NCBI RefSeq assembly: GCF_004153455.1
Contig: NZ_SDQE01000002.1
Span: 248,001-312,000, forward strand
Source of the DNA: Allopusillimonas ginsengisoli
GTDB lineage: Bacteria > Pseudomonadota > Gammaproteobacteria > Burkholderiales > Burkholderiaceae_B
Direction of reading: 5' to 3'
Length of the DNA: 64,000 bases
In this document: positions 1 to 10,246 of the stretch, piece after piece
Layout: every line of letters begins with the position of its first letter
Position numbering within the stretch: the stretch's first letter is position 1
Notes under the pieces: generated by a model
What the model saw: only the letters and a program-made list of their open reading frames with translations
Databases searched by the model: none
What the model was told of the DNA's origin: nothing
Program-made: the position numbers and the translations under genes

Positions 1-1096
1 TTTCTTGCTCTCGCGTGACTTCAAGACGCTGGCCACGCGGTGAAGCCTCCAACGCATTATCCAGCACGTTGCAGATCATCTGCTTGAGCGCCAAATCTGA
101 AATGATGCGGACATCGCCCGCAAAATAGTTTTCGTACATCATACGCGACGCCTGACGCGAGCTGCGCCACTGCGTTACCAGCGTATCCAGAAACACGCGC
201 ACCGAAATTTCTACCAGCGCCTCGCCGCGCGCTTCGCCAGCCGACATCAGAATGCCACTGACAATCGCCTTGCAGCGTTTTACCTGAGCCTGCATTTCCT
301 GAACTTCTTGCGCCAACTCGGGATTGTCGCGAAACGGCTCGATATGCGCCCAATCGCCCAGGATGATATCCAGCGTAGCCAAGGGGGTGCCCAGCTCGTG
401 CGCCGCGCCGGACGCCAGCAGGCCCATGCGCACAATGTGCTCTTCTTCGACAGCGCGCTGGCGCATCGTCGCCAGCCGCGCATCGCGCGAGCGCAGATTA
501 TGCGTGATGCGCGTAATGAATATCACAAGCAAAATGGCGTTCAGCACAAAGCAGATCAGCATTCCCAGCACAAAAGGGCTGGCAAGCCCTTCGTGTGGAT
601 TGATGGGAATATGCAAAGCACGGCTGACCAGGCCAAGTCCGGCAAACGCACAGGCTGTCAACAGCACCACGATCCACGTGGAAAGCGGCTTGAGCAGCAC
701 CGCCGCCAAGGCAACCTGCAGCAGAAAAAGAAAAATAAACGGGTTGGTAGTGCCCCCGCTCAGGTATAGCTGAAAGGTGAGTGCGATGACATCAACCAGC
801 AGCACCAGGAATAGTTCGGTCTGGCGTACCGCAGCCGGGATTCTGAGACGCAGCAAACTGCACAGGTTGAACAGGATCAACCCGGCAACCACTGTCAGCA
901 TGTAGGTTAGTGGCAGCGGGATGTCGAAGCTTACCTGGGTAATGAGAATGGTGATGACCTGGCCCAGCACGGCAATCCAGCGCAACTGGATGAGTTGCCG
1001 AAGATTCTGCCGGCCAGTGCCATCATCGCTGGATGTGCTTTCGTCGATGTCGATGTCGATACCGGATGCGATCACATCAGCGGTTTTTGTGTTCAT
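1..1096 (-). CDS. RegB/PrrB-type redox-sensing histidine kinase (partial, 3' end outside window)
   Basis: Reading leftwards from an ATG at 1096, the frame stays open for 365 codons to the window edge. The N-terminal half has about six hydrophobic segments. Between segments lies GGTTNPF (residues 114-120), the heptapeptide GGxxNPF that in RegB binds ubiquinone. The dimerisation H-box AAHELGTPLA gives phospho-acceptor His233. Cys275, 42 residues later, sits about where RegB has its redox-active cysteine (H225 to C265 in Rhodobacter). The ATPase domain is mostly outside the window. The start overlaps the SURF1 3' end by 20 bases, so it is probably cotranscribed with the quinol oxidase operon. 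It likely senses quinone redox state and phosphorylates a RegA/ActR partner not seen here. Confidence 0.88.
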   Translation of the reverse strand, partial: MNTKTADVIASGIDIDIDESTSSDDGTGRQNLRQLIQLRWIAVLGQVITILITQVSFDIPLPLTYMLTVVAGLILFNLCSLLRLRIPAAVRQTELFLVLLVDVIALTFQLYLSGGTTNPFIFLFLLQVALAAVLLKPLSTWIVVLLTACAFAGLGLVSRALHIPINPHEGLASPFVLGMLICFVLNAILLVIFITRITHNLRSRDARLATMRQRAVEEEHIVRMGLLASGAAHELGTPLATLDIILGDWAHIEPFRDNPELAQEVQEMQAQVKRCKAIVSGILMSAGEARGEALVEISVRVFLDTLVTQWRSSRQASRMMYENYFAGDVRIISDLALKQMICNVLDNALEASPRGQRLEVTREQE

Positions 1097-1913
1097 GATT
1101 TACCCCAGGACAACGCCGTTGAAGGTATTCGAGGCGGCCGACAAATACCGCCGCGCCGGCAACCATCAGCGCCAGCACATACCAGGTTATTGCGTAGACC
1201 AGATGATTGTCGCGAAACGACACAACCGTCAGGCCCGGTACCGGCCAGACAGTTGGCATTGCACTGGTCGGCCCCGGCGCAAGCGTGCCGGGCGGCGCAG
1301 ACTGATCCACAAAAAATGGCGCGGTGGGCGCGAGCCCATGCAATGCAGCGATCGCCTGCACGTCGCGCGAATACCACCGCCCTTCGGAAGGCTTATTGTG
1401 CCGCAGAAACGCTCCACCCGGTTCGGGGAGCCTCAACAGGCCGGTAATGTTCACCTCACCTTGCGGCGCCGGCTGACCGCGCGATGCCGGATCCCGATGC
1501 GCGGGTGAGACAAACCCGCGATTGACCAGCACGTAGCTGCCGTCGACCTGCTTCAGGGGCGTGAGCACCCAGAATCCTGCGCCCAATTCGGTGCTGGCCT
1601 GCACCAAGGTTTCGTCCTGGTGCAAAAACGTGCCATGGAGTGTGACCTTGCGATATTCATCTTGCGCGACACTCACGGCGGGCCAATGAGCCTGGTCGGG
1701 CACCGGCACCGCAGGCGCATGAGTGCGCTGCGTCACGCGGGCGATCAGTTCGTGCTTCCAGGCCAGCCGCCTGAGCTGCCAATTGCCCAGCGCAATAAAT
1801 CCGCTAAAAGCCACCGCGGCCAATACCGCCCAGATAAGCAAGACGCCCCCACGACGGGGATGAAACCGCGTCGTCGGGGGCGTGGAAGAAGCTTCAGGCA
1901 AAGAGTGCGGCAT
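1077..1913 (-). CDS. SURF1-family cytochrome oxidase assembly protein
   Basis: The product is about 278 residues. It has a first membrane segment near residues 23-45 followed by GNWQLRRLAWKHELI, the typical SURF1 start (G-x-WQ-x-R-x-x-WK), then a large periplasmic loop with VNRGFV, and a last membrane segment (WYVLALMVAGAAVFVG). SURF1 proteins help insert haem a/o and assemble haem-copper oxidases. It lies 25 bases after cyoD, and no cyoE (haem O synthase) is visible, so it seems to be the dedicated assembly factor of this oxidase. I chose the ATG at 1913; a TTG at 1925 in the same frame is possible. Confidence 0.9.
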   Translation of the reverse strand: MPHSLPEASSTPPTTRFHPRRGGVLLIWAVLAAVAFSGFIALGNWQLRRLAWKHELIARVTQRTHAPAVPVPDQAHWPAVSVAQDEYRKVTLHGTFLHQDETLVQASTELGAGFWVLTPLKQVDGSYVLVNRGFVSPAHRDPASRGQPAPQGEVNITGLLRLPEPGGAFLRHNKPSEGRWYSRDVQAIAALHGLAPTAPFFVDQSAPPGTLAPGPTSAMPTVWPVPGLTVVSFRDNHLVYAITWYVLALMVAGAAVFVGRLEYLQRRCPGVNHEHKNR

Positions 1914-1938
1914 CAACCTGGCCAACCTTGCCGGTGCA

Positions 1939-2328
1939 TCACGGCATATTGCGCATGTCGTGGATCATGTCCGGCATCATGTTCGTATTCAGATGGTACA
2001 TCACCCACAAGGAACCAGCCATGGCGATCGCGACGATGATGATGGTAAAGATCAACGCGAGCATGGTCCAGCCGCCTTCCGAGCGCGGGCTCATGTGCAG
2101 GAAGTAAATCATGTGCACAATCATCTGCACGGCACCGATAGCCAGAATGACCAGCGCGGTGGTGTCCGGCGCCTTGAGCACATCGCCCATGACCAGCCAG
2201 AATGGGATCACGGTGAGGATGACCGACAGGATGAAACCTGTCATGTAGCCCTTGAAGGTGCTGGGTGCATGGCCGCCGTCTTGATCGTCGTGATGCGAAT
2301 GTTGTTGACTGTTATGGTTCGCGCTCAT
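1939..2328 (-). CDS. cyoD: Cytochrome bo3 ubiquinol oxidase subunit IV
   Basis: The product has 129 residues: a His-rich, Gln-rich soluble head (NHNSQQHSHHDDQDGGHA), then three membrane helices, with the subunit IV landmarks TFKGYMTGFILSVILT and VQMIVHMIYFLHM. This small subunit assists assembly and stability of the oxidase in the inner membrane. The ATG at 2328 shares a base with the cyoC stop codon, so the two are translationally coupled. An upstream in-frame start at 2409 would lie inside cyoC and is unlikely. Confidence 0.93.
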   Translation of the reverse strand: MSANHNSQQHSHHDDQDGGHAPSTFKGYMTGFILSVILTVIPFWLVMGDVLKAPDTTALVILAIGAVQMIVHMIYFLHMSPRSEGGWTMLALIFTIIIVAIAMAGSLWVMYHLNTNMMPDMIHDMRNMP

Positions 2329-2966
2329 TACAGCACCCCCATCAGATATACAAAGGTAAACACGCCTATCCAGATCACATCCAGAAAGTGCCAGAACATC
2401 GACAGGCACATCAGGCGGCGACGGTTTTCTGGGATCAACCCGTGGCGCTTGAGTTGGAACAGCAGGGTTACCAGCCAGATGATGCCAAAGGTGACATGCA
2501 GGCCGTGGGTGCCGACCAAGGTGAAGAAGGCAGACAGGAAGGCGCTGCGCTGGGGGCCGGCGCCGATATGGATCAGGTGCGCGAACTCATAAAGCTCCAG
2601 GCCCAGAAAAGCCAGGCCGAACAGGCCGGTAACGATCAACCACGCAATCGTGCCGCCCACGCGCTTGCGTTGCATCTCAAGCATGGCAAAGCCGTAGGTG
2701 ATCGACGACATCAGCAGCATGGCGGTATTGAGCGCCACCAACGGCAAGTCGAACAGCTCGGCACCCGTCGGGCCGCCCGCATAGCTGCGGCCCTGCACAC
2801 CGTACACAGCGAACAGGCAGGCAAAAATGAGGCAATCGCTCATCAGGTAGATCCAGAACCCAAGCAGGGTTCCGTTCTGCGGATGGTGATCTTCCTTGAC
2901 CAGGAACTCGGGCGCGGCGGACTGGCTGGCGACGCCCGGATGACGGATGGCGGTGGTATCAGACAT
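2328..2966 (-). CDS. cyoC: Cytochrome bo3 ubiquinol oxidase subunit III
   Basis: The product has 212 residues with five hydrophobic helices. [15 protein letters not shown] at about residue 35 and [15 protein letters not shown] near residue 150 are the conserved haem-copper oxidase subunit III signatures. Its role is in proton uptake and structural support of the terminal oxidase that reduces O2 with ubiquinol. The ATG at 2966 overlaps the cyoB end by 8 bases. The open frame continues to 3125, but those extra residues are Ser/Pro-rich and only reflect cyoB read in another frame. Confidence 0.94.
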   Translation of the reverse strand: MSDTTAIRHPGVASQSAAPEFLVKEDHHPQNGTLLGFWIYLMSDCLIFACLFAVYGVQGRSYAGGPTGAELFDLPLVALNTAMLLMSSITYGFAMLEMQRKRVGGTIAWLIVTGLFGLAFLGLELYEFAHLIHIGAGPQRSAFLSAFFTLVGTHGLHVTFGIIWLVTLLFQLKRHGLIPENRRRLMCLSMFWHFLDVIWIGVFTFVYLMGVL

Positions 2967-4974
2967 GATTGGCAAGCTGCAGGGTGCGCGCGGTTTCAAC
3001 CTGGGCGACTTCATCCGCTGGGATGTGGAAATCGCGCTTGTAGTTGAAGGTGTGGTAGATGGAATAGGCAACGATCGCGAAGAAGGCAGCGACGACCAAC
3101 GGCCACATGTGCCAGACCAGGGCAAAGCCGCAGACTGTGCTCAGCGCCGAGATAATGAAACCGGCGCCGGTGTTCTTGGGCATGTGTACCGCCACAAAGC
3201 CGGTTTCTGGTCGTTTGAAGCCCATTTGCTTCATGTGCCACCATGCATCGCCGCTGTGCACGCGCGGTGTAAATGCAAAGTTGTAGTCAGGCGGGGGAGA
3301 CGATGTCGACCATTCCAGCGTGCGGCCATTCCAGGGGTCGCCCGTGACATCGCGCAGCGCTTCGCGCTTGCGATAGCTGACATACAGCTGGATCAGGAAG
3401 GACGCAATACCCAATGCGATCAGGAAAGCACCAAACGCCGCAATCTGGAACCATATCTGCAAGGATGTGTCGTCGAAATGGCTGACCCGGCGCGTAATGC
3501 CCATCAGGCCCAGGATATACAACGGCATGAAGGCCACCCAGAAGCCCACCACCCAGCACCAGAACGAGCACAAGCCCCAGAAACGATCGAGCCGATAGCC
3601 AAACGCCTTGGGATACCAGTAGTTGATGGCCGCAAACAGGCCAAACAGCACGCCGCCAATGATCACGTTATGAAAGTGGGCAATCAGGAACAGGCTGTTG
3701 TGCAGTACGAAGTCAGCGGGGGGAACGGCCAACAGCACGCCCGTCATGCCGCCGATCACGAAGGTAATCATGAAGGCGACCGTCCACATCATGGGCAGCT
3801 CGAAGCGAATGCGGCCCCGGTACATCGTGAACAGCCAGTTGAATATCTTGGCCCCGGTGGGGATGGAGATAATCATCGTGGTAATGCCGAAGAACGAGTT
3901 GACGCTGGCCCCCGAACCCATCGTGAAGAAGTGGTGCAGCCAGACCAGGTACGACAGCACCGTAATGACAACGGTGGCGTAGACCATGGAGGTATAGCCG
4001 AACAGGCGCTTGCCGCAGTAGGTGGCCACCACTTCAGAGAAAACGCCGAACAGCGGCAGGATCAGAATATAGACTTCGGGATGACCCCAGATCCAGATCA
4101 GGTTCACGTACATCATGGGGTTGCCGCCCAGGTCGTTCGTGAAGAACTGGGTGCCCACATAACGATCCATGCCCAGCAAGGCCAGCGTGGCAGTCAGCAC
4201 CGGAAAACTGATAATGATGAGTACGTTGGTGCACAAGGCTGTCCAGCTGAAGACAGGCATTTTCATCATGCTCATGCCCGGCGCGCGCATTTTGATGATG
4301 GTTACCACGAGGTTGATCCCCGACAGCAAGGTACCCACCCCGGCTATCTGCAGCGCCCAGATGTAGTAATCCACCCCCACATCCGGACTGAATTCCAGCC
4401 CTGACAAAGGCGGATAGGCCAACCATCCGGTTTTTGCAAACTCGCCAACGAAGAGCGACACCATGACCAGCACCGCACCGCTGGTAGTCATCCAGAAACT
4501 GAAATTGTTCAGGAAAGGGAAAGCAACGTCGCGAGCGCCGATCTGCAGCGGCACGATGTAGTTCATCAAGCCCGTTACGAATGGCATGGCGACAAAGAAG
4601 ATCATGATCACGCCGTGGGCGGTGAAGATCTGGTCGTAGTGATGAGGCGGCAGATACCCTGTGGCATCGCCAAAGGCAATGGCCTGCTGTATGCGCATCA
4701 TGATGGCATCGGAAAACCCGCGCAGCAGCATGACGATCCCAAGAATCATGTACATGATGCCTATTTTCTTGTGGTCGATGCTGGTGATCCAGTCACGCCA
4801 CAGGTAACCCCACAAGCGATAGCGGAAAAGCACATACAGCAGCGCAATGCCACCCAGCACCACGGCAGCGAATGTCGCCACCAGAATCGGTTCATGCAAG
4901 GGAATCGCTTCCCAGGTAAGGCGACCGAATACCAGTTTTTGCAGGTCCATAAGTATTACATCGGGTATTGCCAT
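2959..4974 (-). CDS. cyoB: Cytochrome bo3 ubiquinol oxidase subunit I
   Basis: The product is 671 residues, close to E. coli CyoB (663), with about 15 membrane helices. The catalytic motif [15 protein letters not shown] carries the Cu(B) His and the cross-linked Tyr, and HHFFTMG supplies the Cu(B) His pair. The haem-ligand segment HFHNVIIGG is also present. It holds low-spin haem b, the haem o3-Cu(B) centre and the proton channels. The region near residues 10-40 matches the extra N-terminal helix typical of quinol rather than cytochrome c oxidases. It sits in the order cyoA-B-C-D. Confidence 0.96.
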   Translation of the reverse strand: MAIPDVILMDLQKLVFGRLTWEAIPLHEPILVATFAAVVLGGIALLYVLFRYRLWGYLWRDWITSIDHKKIGIMYMILGIVMLLRGFSDAIMMRIQQAIAFGDATGYLPPHHYDQIFTAHGVIMIFFVAMPFVTGLMNYIVPLQIGARDVAFPFLNNFSFWMTTSGAVLVMVSLFVGEFAKTGWLAYPPLSGLEFSPDVGVDYYIWALQIAGVGTLLSGINLVVTIIKMRAPGMSMMKMPVFSWTALCTNVLIIISFPVLTATLALLGMDRYVGTQFFTNDLGGNPMMYVNLIWIWGHPEVYILILPLFGVFSEVVATYCGKRLFGYTSMVYATVVITVLSYLVWLHHFFTMGSGASVNSFFGITTMIISIPTGAKIFNWLFTMYRGRIRFELPMMWTVAFMITFVIGGMTGVLLAVPPADFVLHNSLFLIAHFHNVIIGGVLFGLFAAINYWYPKAFGYRLDRFWGLCSFWCWVVGFWVAFMPLYILGLMGITRRVSHFDDTSLQIWFQIAAFGAFLIALGIASFLIQLYVSYRKREALRDVTGDPWNGRTLEWSTSSPPPDYNFAFTPRVHSGDAWWHMKQMGFKRPETGFVAVHMPKNTGAGFIISALSTVCGFALVWHMWPLVVAAFFAIVAYSIYHTFNYKRDFHIPADEVAQVETARTLQLANHV

Positions 4975-5036
4975 GACGGCAAGGATTGGAAAACAGCGGG
5001 GCAGAGCGCAGCCGGGGCGCGCTCTGCCCTAACGGA

Positions 5037-6128
5037 TCACGGCTGAGCCAGCGCCGTTCTGCGGGCCTGGGGCAGCAGTCGCGCGACCGCCTGAGCCTCG
5101 CTGAAGGAACATAAATCGCCGATATAGTCGCCCTCGAACGGCAGGTTGATACCAGCCTGCGCGGGCGCTGGCATGCCTTGCATGCCGGAATGATGCATCT
5201 CGCCAGCCTTGCGCGAGCCACGTTGGGCGTCCATCTTCATGACATCGCGCATGCAGACGGTGCCAGGCGCGACGCAGCGATTGAGAATGGCGTCGTACAG
5301 TTCCGGATCGACGCTGCCAAAGCGGCGCACGGGATCGTTCTGGCTCGGCCGTTCGAGCGCGAGATAAGCGCCGCGGTCGAGCACATCGGCAGCGGCGCGA
5401 TTGGACTCGATCCATTGGTCGAAGGCCGCGTCGTCCAGACCATGGAACTTGAAGTTCATGCCCGAGAAGCCTGCCCCGCTGTAGTTGGCGGACATGCCTT
5501 CGTACACGCCGGGCTTGTTGATGACCGCGTGCAGCATTGTCTGCATGCCAGCCATGGCGTAGATCTGGCCGGCGAGCGCAGGCACGAAGAAGGAGTTCAT
5601 GACCGAAGAGGCTGTGATCTTGAAGGAGATCGGGCGATCTACCGGCGCGGCCAGCTCATTGACGGTAGCGATGCCATACTCTGGATAGATGAACAGCCAT
5701 TTCCAGTCGAGCGCGACGACCTCTACCGTCAGCGGACGGGTTTCTGCGGGAATCGCGCGCTTGGCATCGAGACGATCGAGCGGACGGTAAGGATCCAGCA
5801 AGTGCGTGCTGACCCAGGTTACGCTGCCAAGCGCAATGATGATCATCAGCGGCACGGACCAGATCACCAGCTCGAGCTTGGTGGAATGATGCCAGTCGGG
5901 TTCATACCTGGCGCTGGTATTGGAGGCGCGATACCGCCACGCAAACACAACCGTTGCGATGATGACCGGAACAATCACGATCAACATCAGGGCGGTTGCC
6001 AGATAGATCAGATTTCGCTGCTGGACTGCGATGTCTCCGGAGGGGCTAAGCAGTACAGCGTTACATCCAGTCAAGAGAAAGGCAACGGCGGGCAGGAGGA
6101 AAAACTTTAAATACTTGATACGAATCAT
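5037..6128 (-). CDS. cyoA: Cytochrome bo3 ubiquinol oxidase subunit II (lipoprotein)
   Basis: The product has 363 residues. It begins with a lipoprotein signal ending in the lipobox LLTGC (Cys about 21), followed by two membrane helices and a periplasmic cupredoxin-like domain that lacks the Cu(A) cysteines, as expected for a quinol oxidase. The final ~60 residues form a tail with a His/Met-rich MHHSGMQGM patch that E. coli CyoA (315 aa) lacks; its function is unknown to me. I chose the ATG at 6128, since longer in-frame starts add a non-signal-like extension. It is the first gene of the cyo operon. Confidence 0.94.
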   Translation of the reverse strand: MIRIKYLKFFLLPAVAFLLTGCNAVLLSPSGDIAVQQRNLIYLATALMLIVIVPVIIATVVFAWRYRASNTSARYEPDWHHSTKLELVIWSVPLMIIIALGSVTWVSTHLLDPYRPLDRLDAKRAIPAETRPLTVEVVALDWKWLFIYPEYGIATVNELAAPVDRPISFKITASSVMNSFFVPALAGQIYAMAGMQTMLHAVINKPGVYEGMSANYSGAGFSGMNFKFHGLDDAAFDQWIESNRAAADVLDRGAYLALERPSQNDPVRRFGSVDPELYDAILNRCVAPGTVCMRDVMKMDAQRGSRKAGEMHHSGMQGMPAPAQAGINLPFEGDYIGDLCSFSEAQAVARLLPQARRTALAQP

Positions 6129-6202
6129 TGCCGCAAAACCGGAATCAGCATAGCCAAACTGGGAAGCGAGTACTATAAATTCGAAGTTTCCGCGAGGGAA
6201 TT

Positions 6203-6215
6203 GGACATTTTGTCC
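6203..6215. promoter_or_regulatory. Dyad GGACA-TTT-TGTCC in the cyoA/MFS divergent region
   Basis: A perfect 5-bp inverted repeat around a 3-base spacer lies 75 bases upstream of the cyoA start, and a half-site TTGTCCAAT follows at about 6246. On the minus strand a TTGACG hexamer (6222-6227) could serve as a -35 element. The position suits an operator controlling cyo, the MFS gene at 6335, or both. The binding protein is unknown. Confidence 0.35.
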
Positions 6216-6334
6216 TATTTGCGTCAAGCCGAAGAGACAAGGGTTTTGTCCAATAGCGTCTCAGCAGCGGGAATGCGACGCTTCAGGTGTCATATCGATT
6301 ATTTGGCTTTTTGCTGCACGAAGGACCATCCGCC

Positions 6335-7690
6335 ATGAATGAACAGGCCTTGCATTATCCAACCCCGGGCTCCCGGGCACTACATGATGACCGCCAGCGC
6401 GCCGCCCGCGCCGCCGAAGGCCATGAATCCGTAACACCCGGCGATATTGCTGTCGGGGTCATTATTGGCCGCACCTCGGAATTCTTCGATTTTTTTACCT
6501 ACGGTATCGCCTCCGTGCTGGTCTTCCCGCATGTGTTTTTTCCGTTTGCGGATGCCTTGACCGGCACGATGTATTCTTTTGCCATCTTTGCCCTGGCATT
6601 TATATTCCGCCCCTTTGGCACCGCCCTGTTCATGACGATACAGCGCCATTGGGGCCGTGGCGTCAAGCTCACGATTGCCCTGTTCCTGCTGGGCACCGCC
6701 ACCGCGGGTATCGCCTTTCTGCCCGCCCATGCCACGTCGGGCGGGCTCGCCATCCTGCTGCTCGCCATCTTTCGCAGCCTTCAGGGCGTGGCCTATGGAG
6801 GCTCCTGGGACGGGCTGCCCTCACTGCTCGCGCTGAATGCCCCCGCCAACAAGCGGGGCTGGTATTCCATGCTGGGCCAGTTGTCCGCCCCCCTGGGGTT
6901 TCTGGTTGCGGCGGCGCTCTTTCTGTACTTGCATACCACGTTGTCGGAGGCCGACTTCCTGGAATGGGGCTGGCGCTTCCCTTTCTATGTTGCCTTTGCC
7001 ATCAATGTCGTTGGACTGTTCGCCCGCCTGCGCCTGGTGCTCGCCAGCGAATATACCCAAATGCTCGAGGATCGCGAACTCAACCCTATCGGCACGCTGG
7101 AGATGGTGCGCACACAAGGGTATAACCTGTTCATCGGCGCCTTTGCCTCGCTCGCCAGCTACGCCCTGTTCCACCTGGTCACGATTTTTCCATTGTCCTG
7201 GATCGCCATCCACCATAGCCAGGCCATTGCCGATGTGCTGATCATTCAGTTGGTGGGCGCGGCCATCGCGATCCCGTCCATGCTGGCCTCGGGCGCCATT
7301 GCCGACCGCCTGGGCCGTCGCACCACGCTGGGGCTGCTGGCCATTCTGATTGGCGTCTTCGCCATCGCCTCGCCGTGGCTGTTGTCGGCCGGAGTCGTCG
7401 GCCAGGATGCCTTTATTTTGGTCGGCTTTGCCCTGCTGGGACTTTCGTACGGACAAGCGTCCGGCACCGCCACGGCCAACTTTCTGCCACACTGCAGATA
7501 CACTGGCGCGGCGCTTACCGCAGACCTGGCGTGGCTGATTGGTGCCGCATTCGCGCCATTGGTCGCCCTGGGCCTCTCGGCACATTTTGGTCTTGCCGCG
7601 CTGAGCCTGTATCTACTGTCCGGCTCGGCCTGCACGCTGCTGGCACTACGCATCAATCGTCGGATCCGGCCTGCCCAGACCAGACGCTGA
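6335..7690 (+). CDS. MFS transporter, MHS (metabolite:H+ symporter)-like
   Basis: The product is 451 residues with 12 predicted membrane helices. The segment GRTSEFFDFFTYGIASVLVFP opens helix 1 in the way of the MHS family (citrate, proline/betaine, shikimate carriers), and the inter-domain loop SGAIADRLGRRTTL carries the repeated MFS motif D-R-x-G-R-R. Its substrate cannot be told. The ATG at 6335 has an AAGGA ribosome site 8 bases upstream; an earlier start at 6287 has none. It is transcribed divergently from cyoA and ends in a strong terminator. Confidence 0.85.
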   Translation: MNEQALHYPTPGSRALHDDRQRAARAAEGHESVTPGDIAVGVIIGRTSEFFDFFTYGIASVLVFPHVFFPFADALTGTMYSFAIFALAFIFRPFGTALFMTIQRHWGRGVKLTIALFLLGTATAGIAFLPAHATSGGLAILLLAIFRSLQGVAYGGSWDGLPSLLALNAPANKRGWYSMLGQLSAPLGFLVAAALFLYLHTTLSEADFLEWGWRFPFYVAFAINVVGLFARLRLVLASEYTQMLEDRELNPIGTLEMVRTQGYNLFIGAFASLASYALFHLVTIFPLSWIAIHHSQAIADVLIIQLVGAAIAIPSMLASGAIADRLGRRTTLGLLAILIGVFAIASPWLLSAGVVGQDAFILVGFALLGLSYGQASGTATANFLPHCRYTGAALTADLAWLIGAAFAPLVALGLSAHFGLAALSLYLLSGSACTLLALRINRRIRPAQTRR

Positions 7691-7726
7691 CTCGGCGCAC
7701 AGCTCAGCGGGCGAACGGGTCGCAAC

Positions 7727-7780
7727 GCCACCCATAGCGCACATCTGCCTACAGGTCTGCGCTATGGGTGGCTCGTTTTC
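7727..7780 (+). terminator. Rho-independent terminator after the MFS gene
   Basis: A perfect 15-bp inverted repeat (7727-7741 with 7758-7772, arm GCCACCCATAGCGCA) encloses a 16-base loop and is followed by TCGTTTTC. It insulates the MFS gene from the iron-uptake genes downstream. Confidence 0.85.
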
Positions 7781-7872
7781 CAGAATATTCAAGCCCCTTT
7801 CACAAATGTGGATGGGCCGCAACATTCGCGCGGCATTCAGCTTTAATTCAGCTTCCTTTAAGTTTCTATAAA

Positions 7873-7891
7873 TATAATGCGAATTATTCTT
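7873..7891 (+). promoter_or_regulatory. Fur-box-like site upstream of the TonB receptor
   Basis: TATAATGCGAATTATTCTT agrees with the Fur consensus GATAATGATAATCATTATC at about 13 of 19 positions and lies 29 bases upstream of the receptor start codon. Its first six bases, TATAAT, form a perfect -10 hexamer, so bound Fur-Fe(II) would cover the promoter. Confidence 0.7.
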
Positions 7892-7919
7892 ATTTTTAGA
7901 AACTATTGAGGAGTTAGCC

Positions 7920-10184
7920 TTGCCATCCCCTTCCCTGCCGTCCCGGGCCTTGCTCGGGTCTTCGCTGGCCTTGGCGCTTGCCGCGCCTGGCGCATTTCTT
8001 TCAACCCCAGCTCAAGCGCAATCCGCAACCACCCCTTCCCCAAGGCCTTCAACACTCAGTCCCGTCACAGTCACCGGACATCAAGAGCACGACTACCAAG
8101 CCACAGAAGCCTCCCAGGCAAAGTTCACGGCGCCCCTCGTCAACACCCCAAAGTCGGTCCAGATCATTCCGCAAGGTGTCATTCAGGATACTTCGGCAAC
8201 CTCCCTGGAAGACGTCTTGCGTAATGCACCGGGCATTACCTTTGGCGCCGGCGAAGGCGGTCAACCGCTTGCCGACCGACCGGTCATTCGCGGCATGACC
8301 TCGGGCAGCAATATTTATGTGGATGGCATCCGGGACCCGGGCGGCCAGACCCGCGATATTTTTGCAGTAGAAAGCGTAGAGATCGTGCGAGGCGCCGACT
8401 CCGCATTGGGGGGGCGCGGCACCGGCGGCGGCAGCATTAATCTGTCCAGCAAACATGCGCATCTGGGCAACGCAGCGAGCGGCACGCTCGGTGTGGGCAC
8501 AGACCGTTATCTGCGCGCAACCGCCGATGGCAACTGGCAGTTTAACGATACCAGCGCTTTCCGCCTGAACGTGCTGGGCGCACGAGGCGACGTGGCGGGC
8601 CGGGATGCCGTGGACTACAAGAATTTCGGCATTGCGCCGACCCTCTCCTTTGGTCTTGGAACCCCCACGCGGGCGACCATCAGCTATTACCACTACGAAA
8701 CAGACGGCATGGCGGACTATGGAGTGCCGGTGATTCGTGAAACCAACACCCGCCACTTCCCCTATCAGACTGACAACGGCATACTCGACGTGGACCGTGA
8801 CACGTTCTACGGTGTTTACGATCGCGACTACCGCAAAACCCGGGCGGATATCGCCACGATTGAACTGGAACATGATTTCTCTGACCGCCTGACCCTGCGC
8901 AATGCGACGCGCTATGGTGAAACGCTCAATGATTACATTGTGACGAACCCTGGGGACGGCCAGGTCGCTTACGATGCCCCCACCAACCAGTACTGGCTGC
9001 TGCGCGGCACCAAATCCCGCTGGCAGAAAAGCAATATGCTCGCCAACGTTACCGAACTGTATGGCAAGTTCGATACCGGTTCGCTCAAGCACAGCTTCAA
9101 CACCGGCATTGAGCTATCGCGCGAGAAAACCCGCAACGCCAGCTACCTCATCGACACGGTAAACGGATCGTCCTGCCCCGCTGTCTTTGCGGGCAAGCAA
9201 GATTGCACGCCGCTCTATAACCCCGATCCGAGCGTCCCCTGGTCAGGCTCGATCACACGCGGCCCGCTCAGCCTGGACGCCAAGTCCACCACCAAGGCGG
9301 CGTACTTCTTTGACAGCATAGAGATCAACGATCAGTTTCAAGTCAATGCGGGCGTGCGACTGGATCATTACGACATTTCGGGCAAGTTTCTGCCGCGCGG
9401 CGCTCAAGTGGCGGAGTCTACCGACGGCAGCTGGACGATGTTCAACTACCAGCTCGGCCTGGTCTACAAACCCGCGCAAAACGGCAGCATTTACCTGAGC
9501 TACGCGACCGCGTCTACGCCGCCAAGCATGAGCGGCGGCGACCAGGAAGGCCTGGCCACCAATATGAACGACCTGAAGCCCGAAAAAAGCAGCACGCTGG
9601 AACTGGGCACCAAATGGAATGTGCTCAACGACCGCCTCAGCCTGACGGCCGCCATCTTCCAGAACGAACGGCGCGATGCGCAGATTGAGGTCGATGACGG
9701 CATCTTTGCCCAGGCAGGCAAGACACGCGTCAAAGGCCTGGAGCTTGGGATTGCGGGTCAGATAACACCCCTGTGGGCTGTTTATGGGGGCTATGCCTAC
9801 ATGGACAGCGAGCTGGTGAGCGGCGCCTACAACAACGTGAATGTCGGCGATCCGCTGAGCAACACGCCTCGCCATAGCTTCAGCCTGTGGAGCACGTACA
9901 AGGTACTGCCGCCGCTCACCGTGGGCGCCGGCGCCTACTATGTGGGCAAGATGTATGGCGGGTCGGGCACCGGCACGGCGGGGGGCGGCGCCAACGGCAC
10001 CTATATTCCCGCTCACTGGCGCTTTGATGCCATGGCGGCCTACCAGTTCAACAAGAACCTGAGCCTGCAGCTGAACGCCTTGAACCTGACCGACAGGGTT
10101 TACTATACGCACAACAATGGCAACCACCACGCCGACTTCGGCCCTGGTCGCCAGTTCATCCTGAGTGCGCAACTGAGCTACTAG
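7920..10184 (+). CDS. TonB-dependent siderophore receptor (Fiu/PiuA-like)
   Basis: The product is 754 residues. It has a signal peptide (cleavage after PAQAQS, near residue 35), a TonB-box-like LSPVTVTG, a plug domain with [14 protein letters not shown] and IYVDGIRD, then a 22-strand barrel ending in the aromatic terminal residue of [12 protein letters not shown]. Such receptors import ferric siderophores, often monocatechols in the Fiu/PiuA group. Linkage to piuC 62 bases downstream supports that group. The start is a TTG preceded by GAGGAG; I see no in-frame ATG upstream that fits. A Fur-box-like site predicts iron repression. Confidence 0.93.
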   Translation: MPSPSLPSRALLGSSLALALAAPGAFLSTPAQAQSATTPSPRPSTLSPVTVTGHQEHDYQATEASQAKFTAPLVNTPKSVQIIPQGVIQDTSATSLEDVLRNAPGITFGAGEGGQPLADRPVIRGMTSGSNIYVDGIRDPGGQTRDIFAVESVEIVRGADSALGGRGTGGGSINLSSKHAHLGNAASGTLGVGTDRYLRATADGNWQFNDTSAFRLNVLGARGDVAGRDAVDYKNFGIAPTLSFGLGTPTRATISYYHYETDGMADYGVPVIRETNTRHFPYQTDNGILDVDRDTFYGVYDRDYRKTRADIATIELEHDFSDRLTLRNATRYGETLNDYIVTNPGDGQVAYDAPTNQYWLLRGTKSRWQKSNMLANVTELYGKFDTGSLKHSFNTGIELSREKTRNASYLIDTVNGSSCPAVFAGKQDCTPLYNPDPSVPWSGSITRGPLSLDAKSTTKAAYFFDSIEINDQFQVNAGVRLDHYDISGKFLPRGAQVAESTDGSWTMFNYQLGLVYKPAQNGSIYLSYATASTPPSMSGGDQEGLATNMNDLKPEKSSTLELGTKWNVLNDRLSLTAAIFQNERRDAQIEVDDGIFAQAGKTRVKGLELGIAGQITPLWAVYGGYAYMDSELVSGAYNNVNVGDPLSNTPRHSFSLWSTYKVLPPLTVGAGAYYVGKMYGGSGTGTAGGGANGTYIPAHWRFDAMAAYQFNKNLSLQLNALNLTDRVYYTHNNGNHHADFGPGRQFILSAQLSY

Positions 10185-10195
10185 CCCCTGCCCGC

Positions 10196-10224
10196 GGTGC
10201 GCGCCGCGCAAAGAGGCGCGCACC
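10196..10224 (+). other. Intercistronic hairpin between TonB receptor and piuC
   Basis: GGTGCGCGCC and its exact complement (10215-10224) flank a 9-base loop. No T-run follows, so it is more likely an mRNA-stabilising or attenuating stem than a full terminator. Confidence 0.5.
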
Positions 10225-10246
10225 CAATCCAAGGGAGCACTTCACC

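Noticed and set aside
2947-4404. Long plus-strand open frame (485 codons) opposite cyoB
   Set aside because: Composition is His/Gln/Arg-rich without any fold pattern and it mirrors codon bias of cyoB on the other strand.
8049-10232. Two long minus-strand frames opposite the TonB receptor
   Set aside because: They are antisense shadows of a well-supported receptor gene and show no recognisable motifs.
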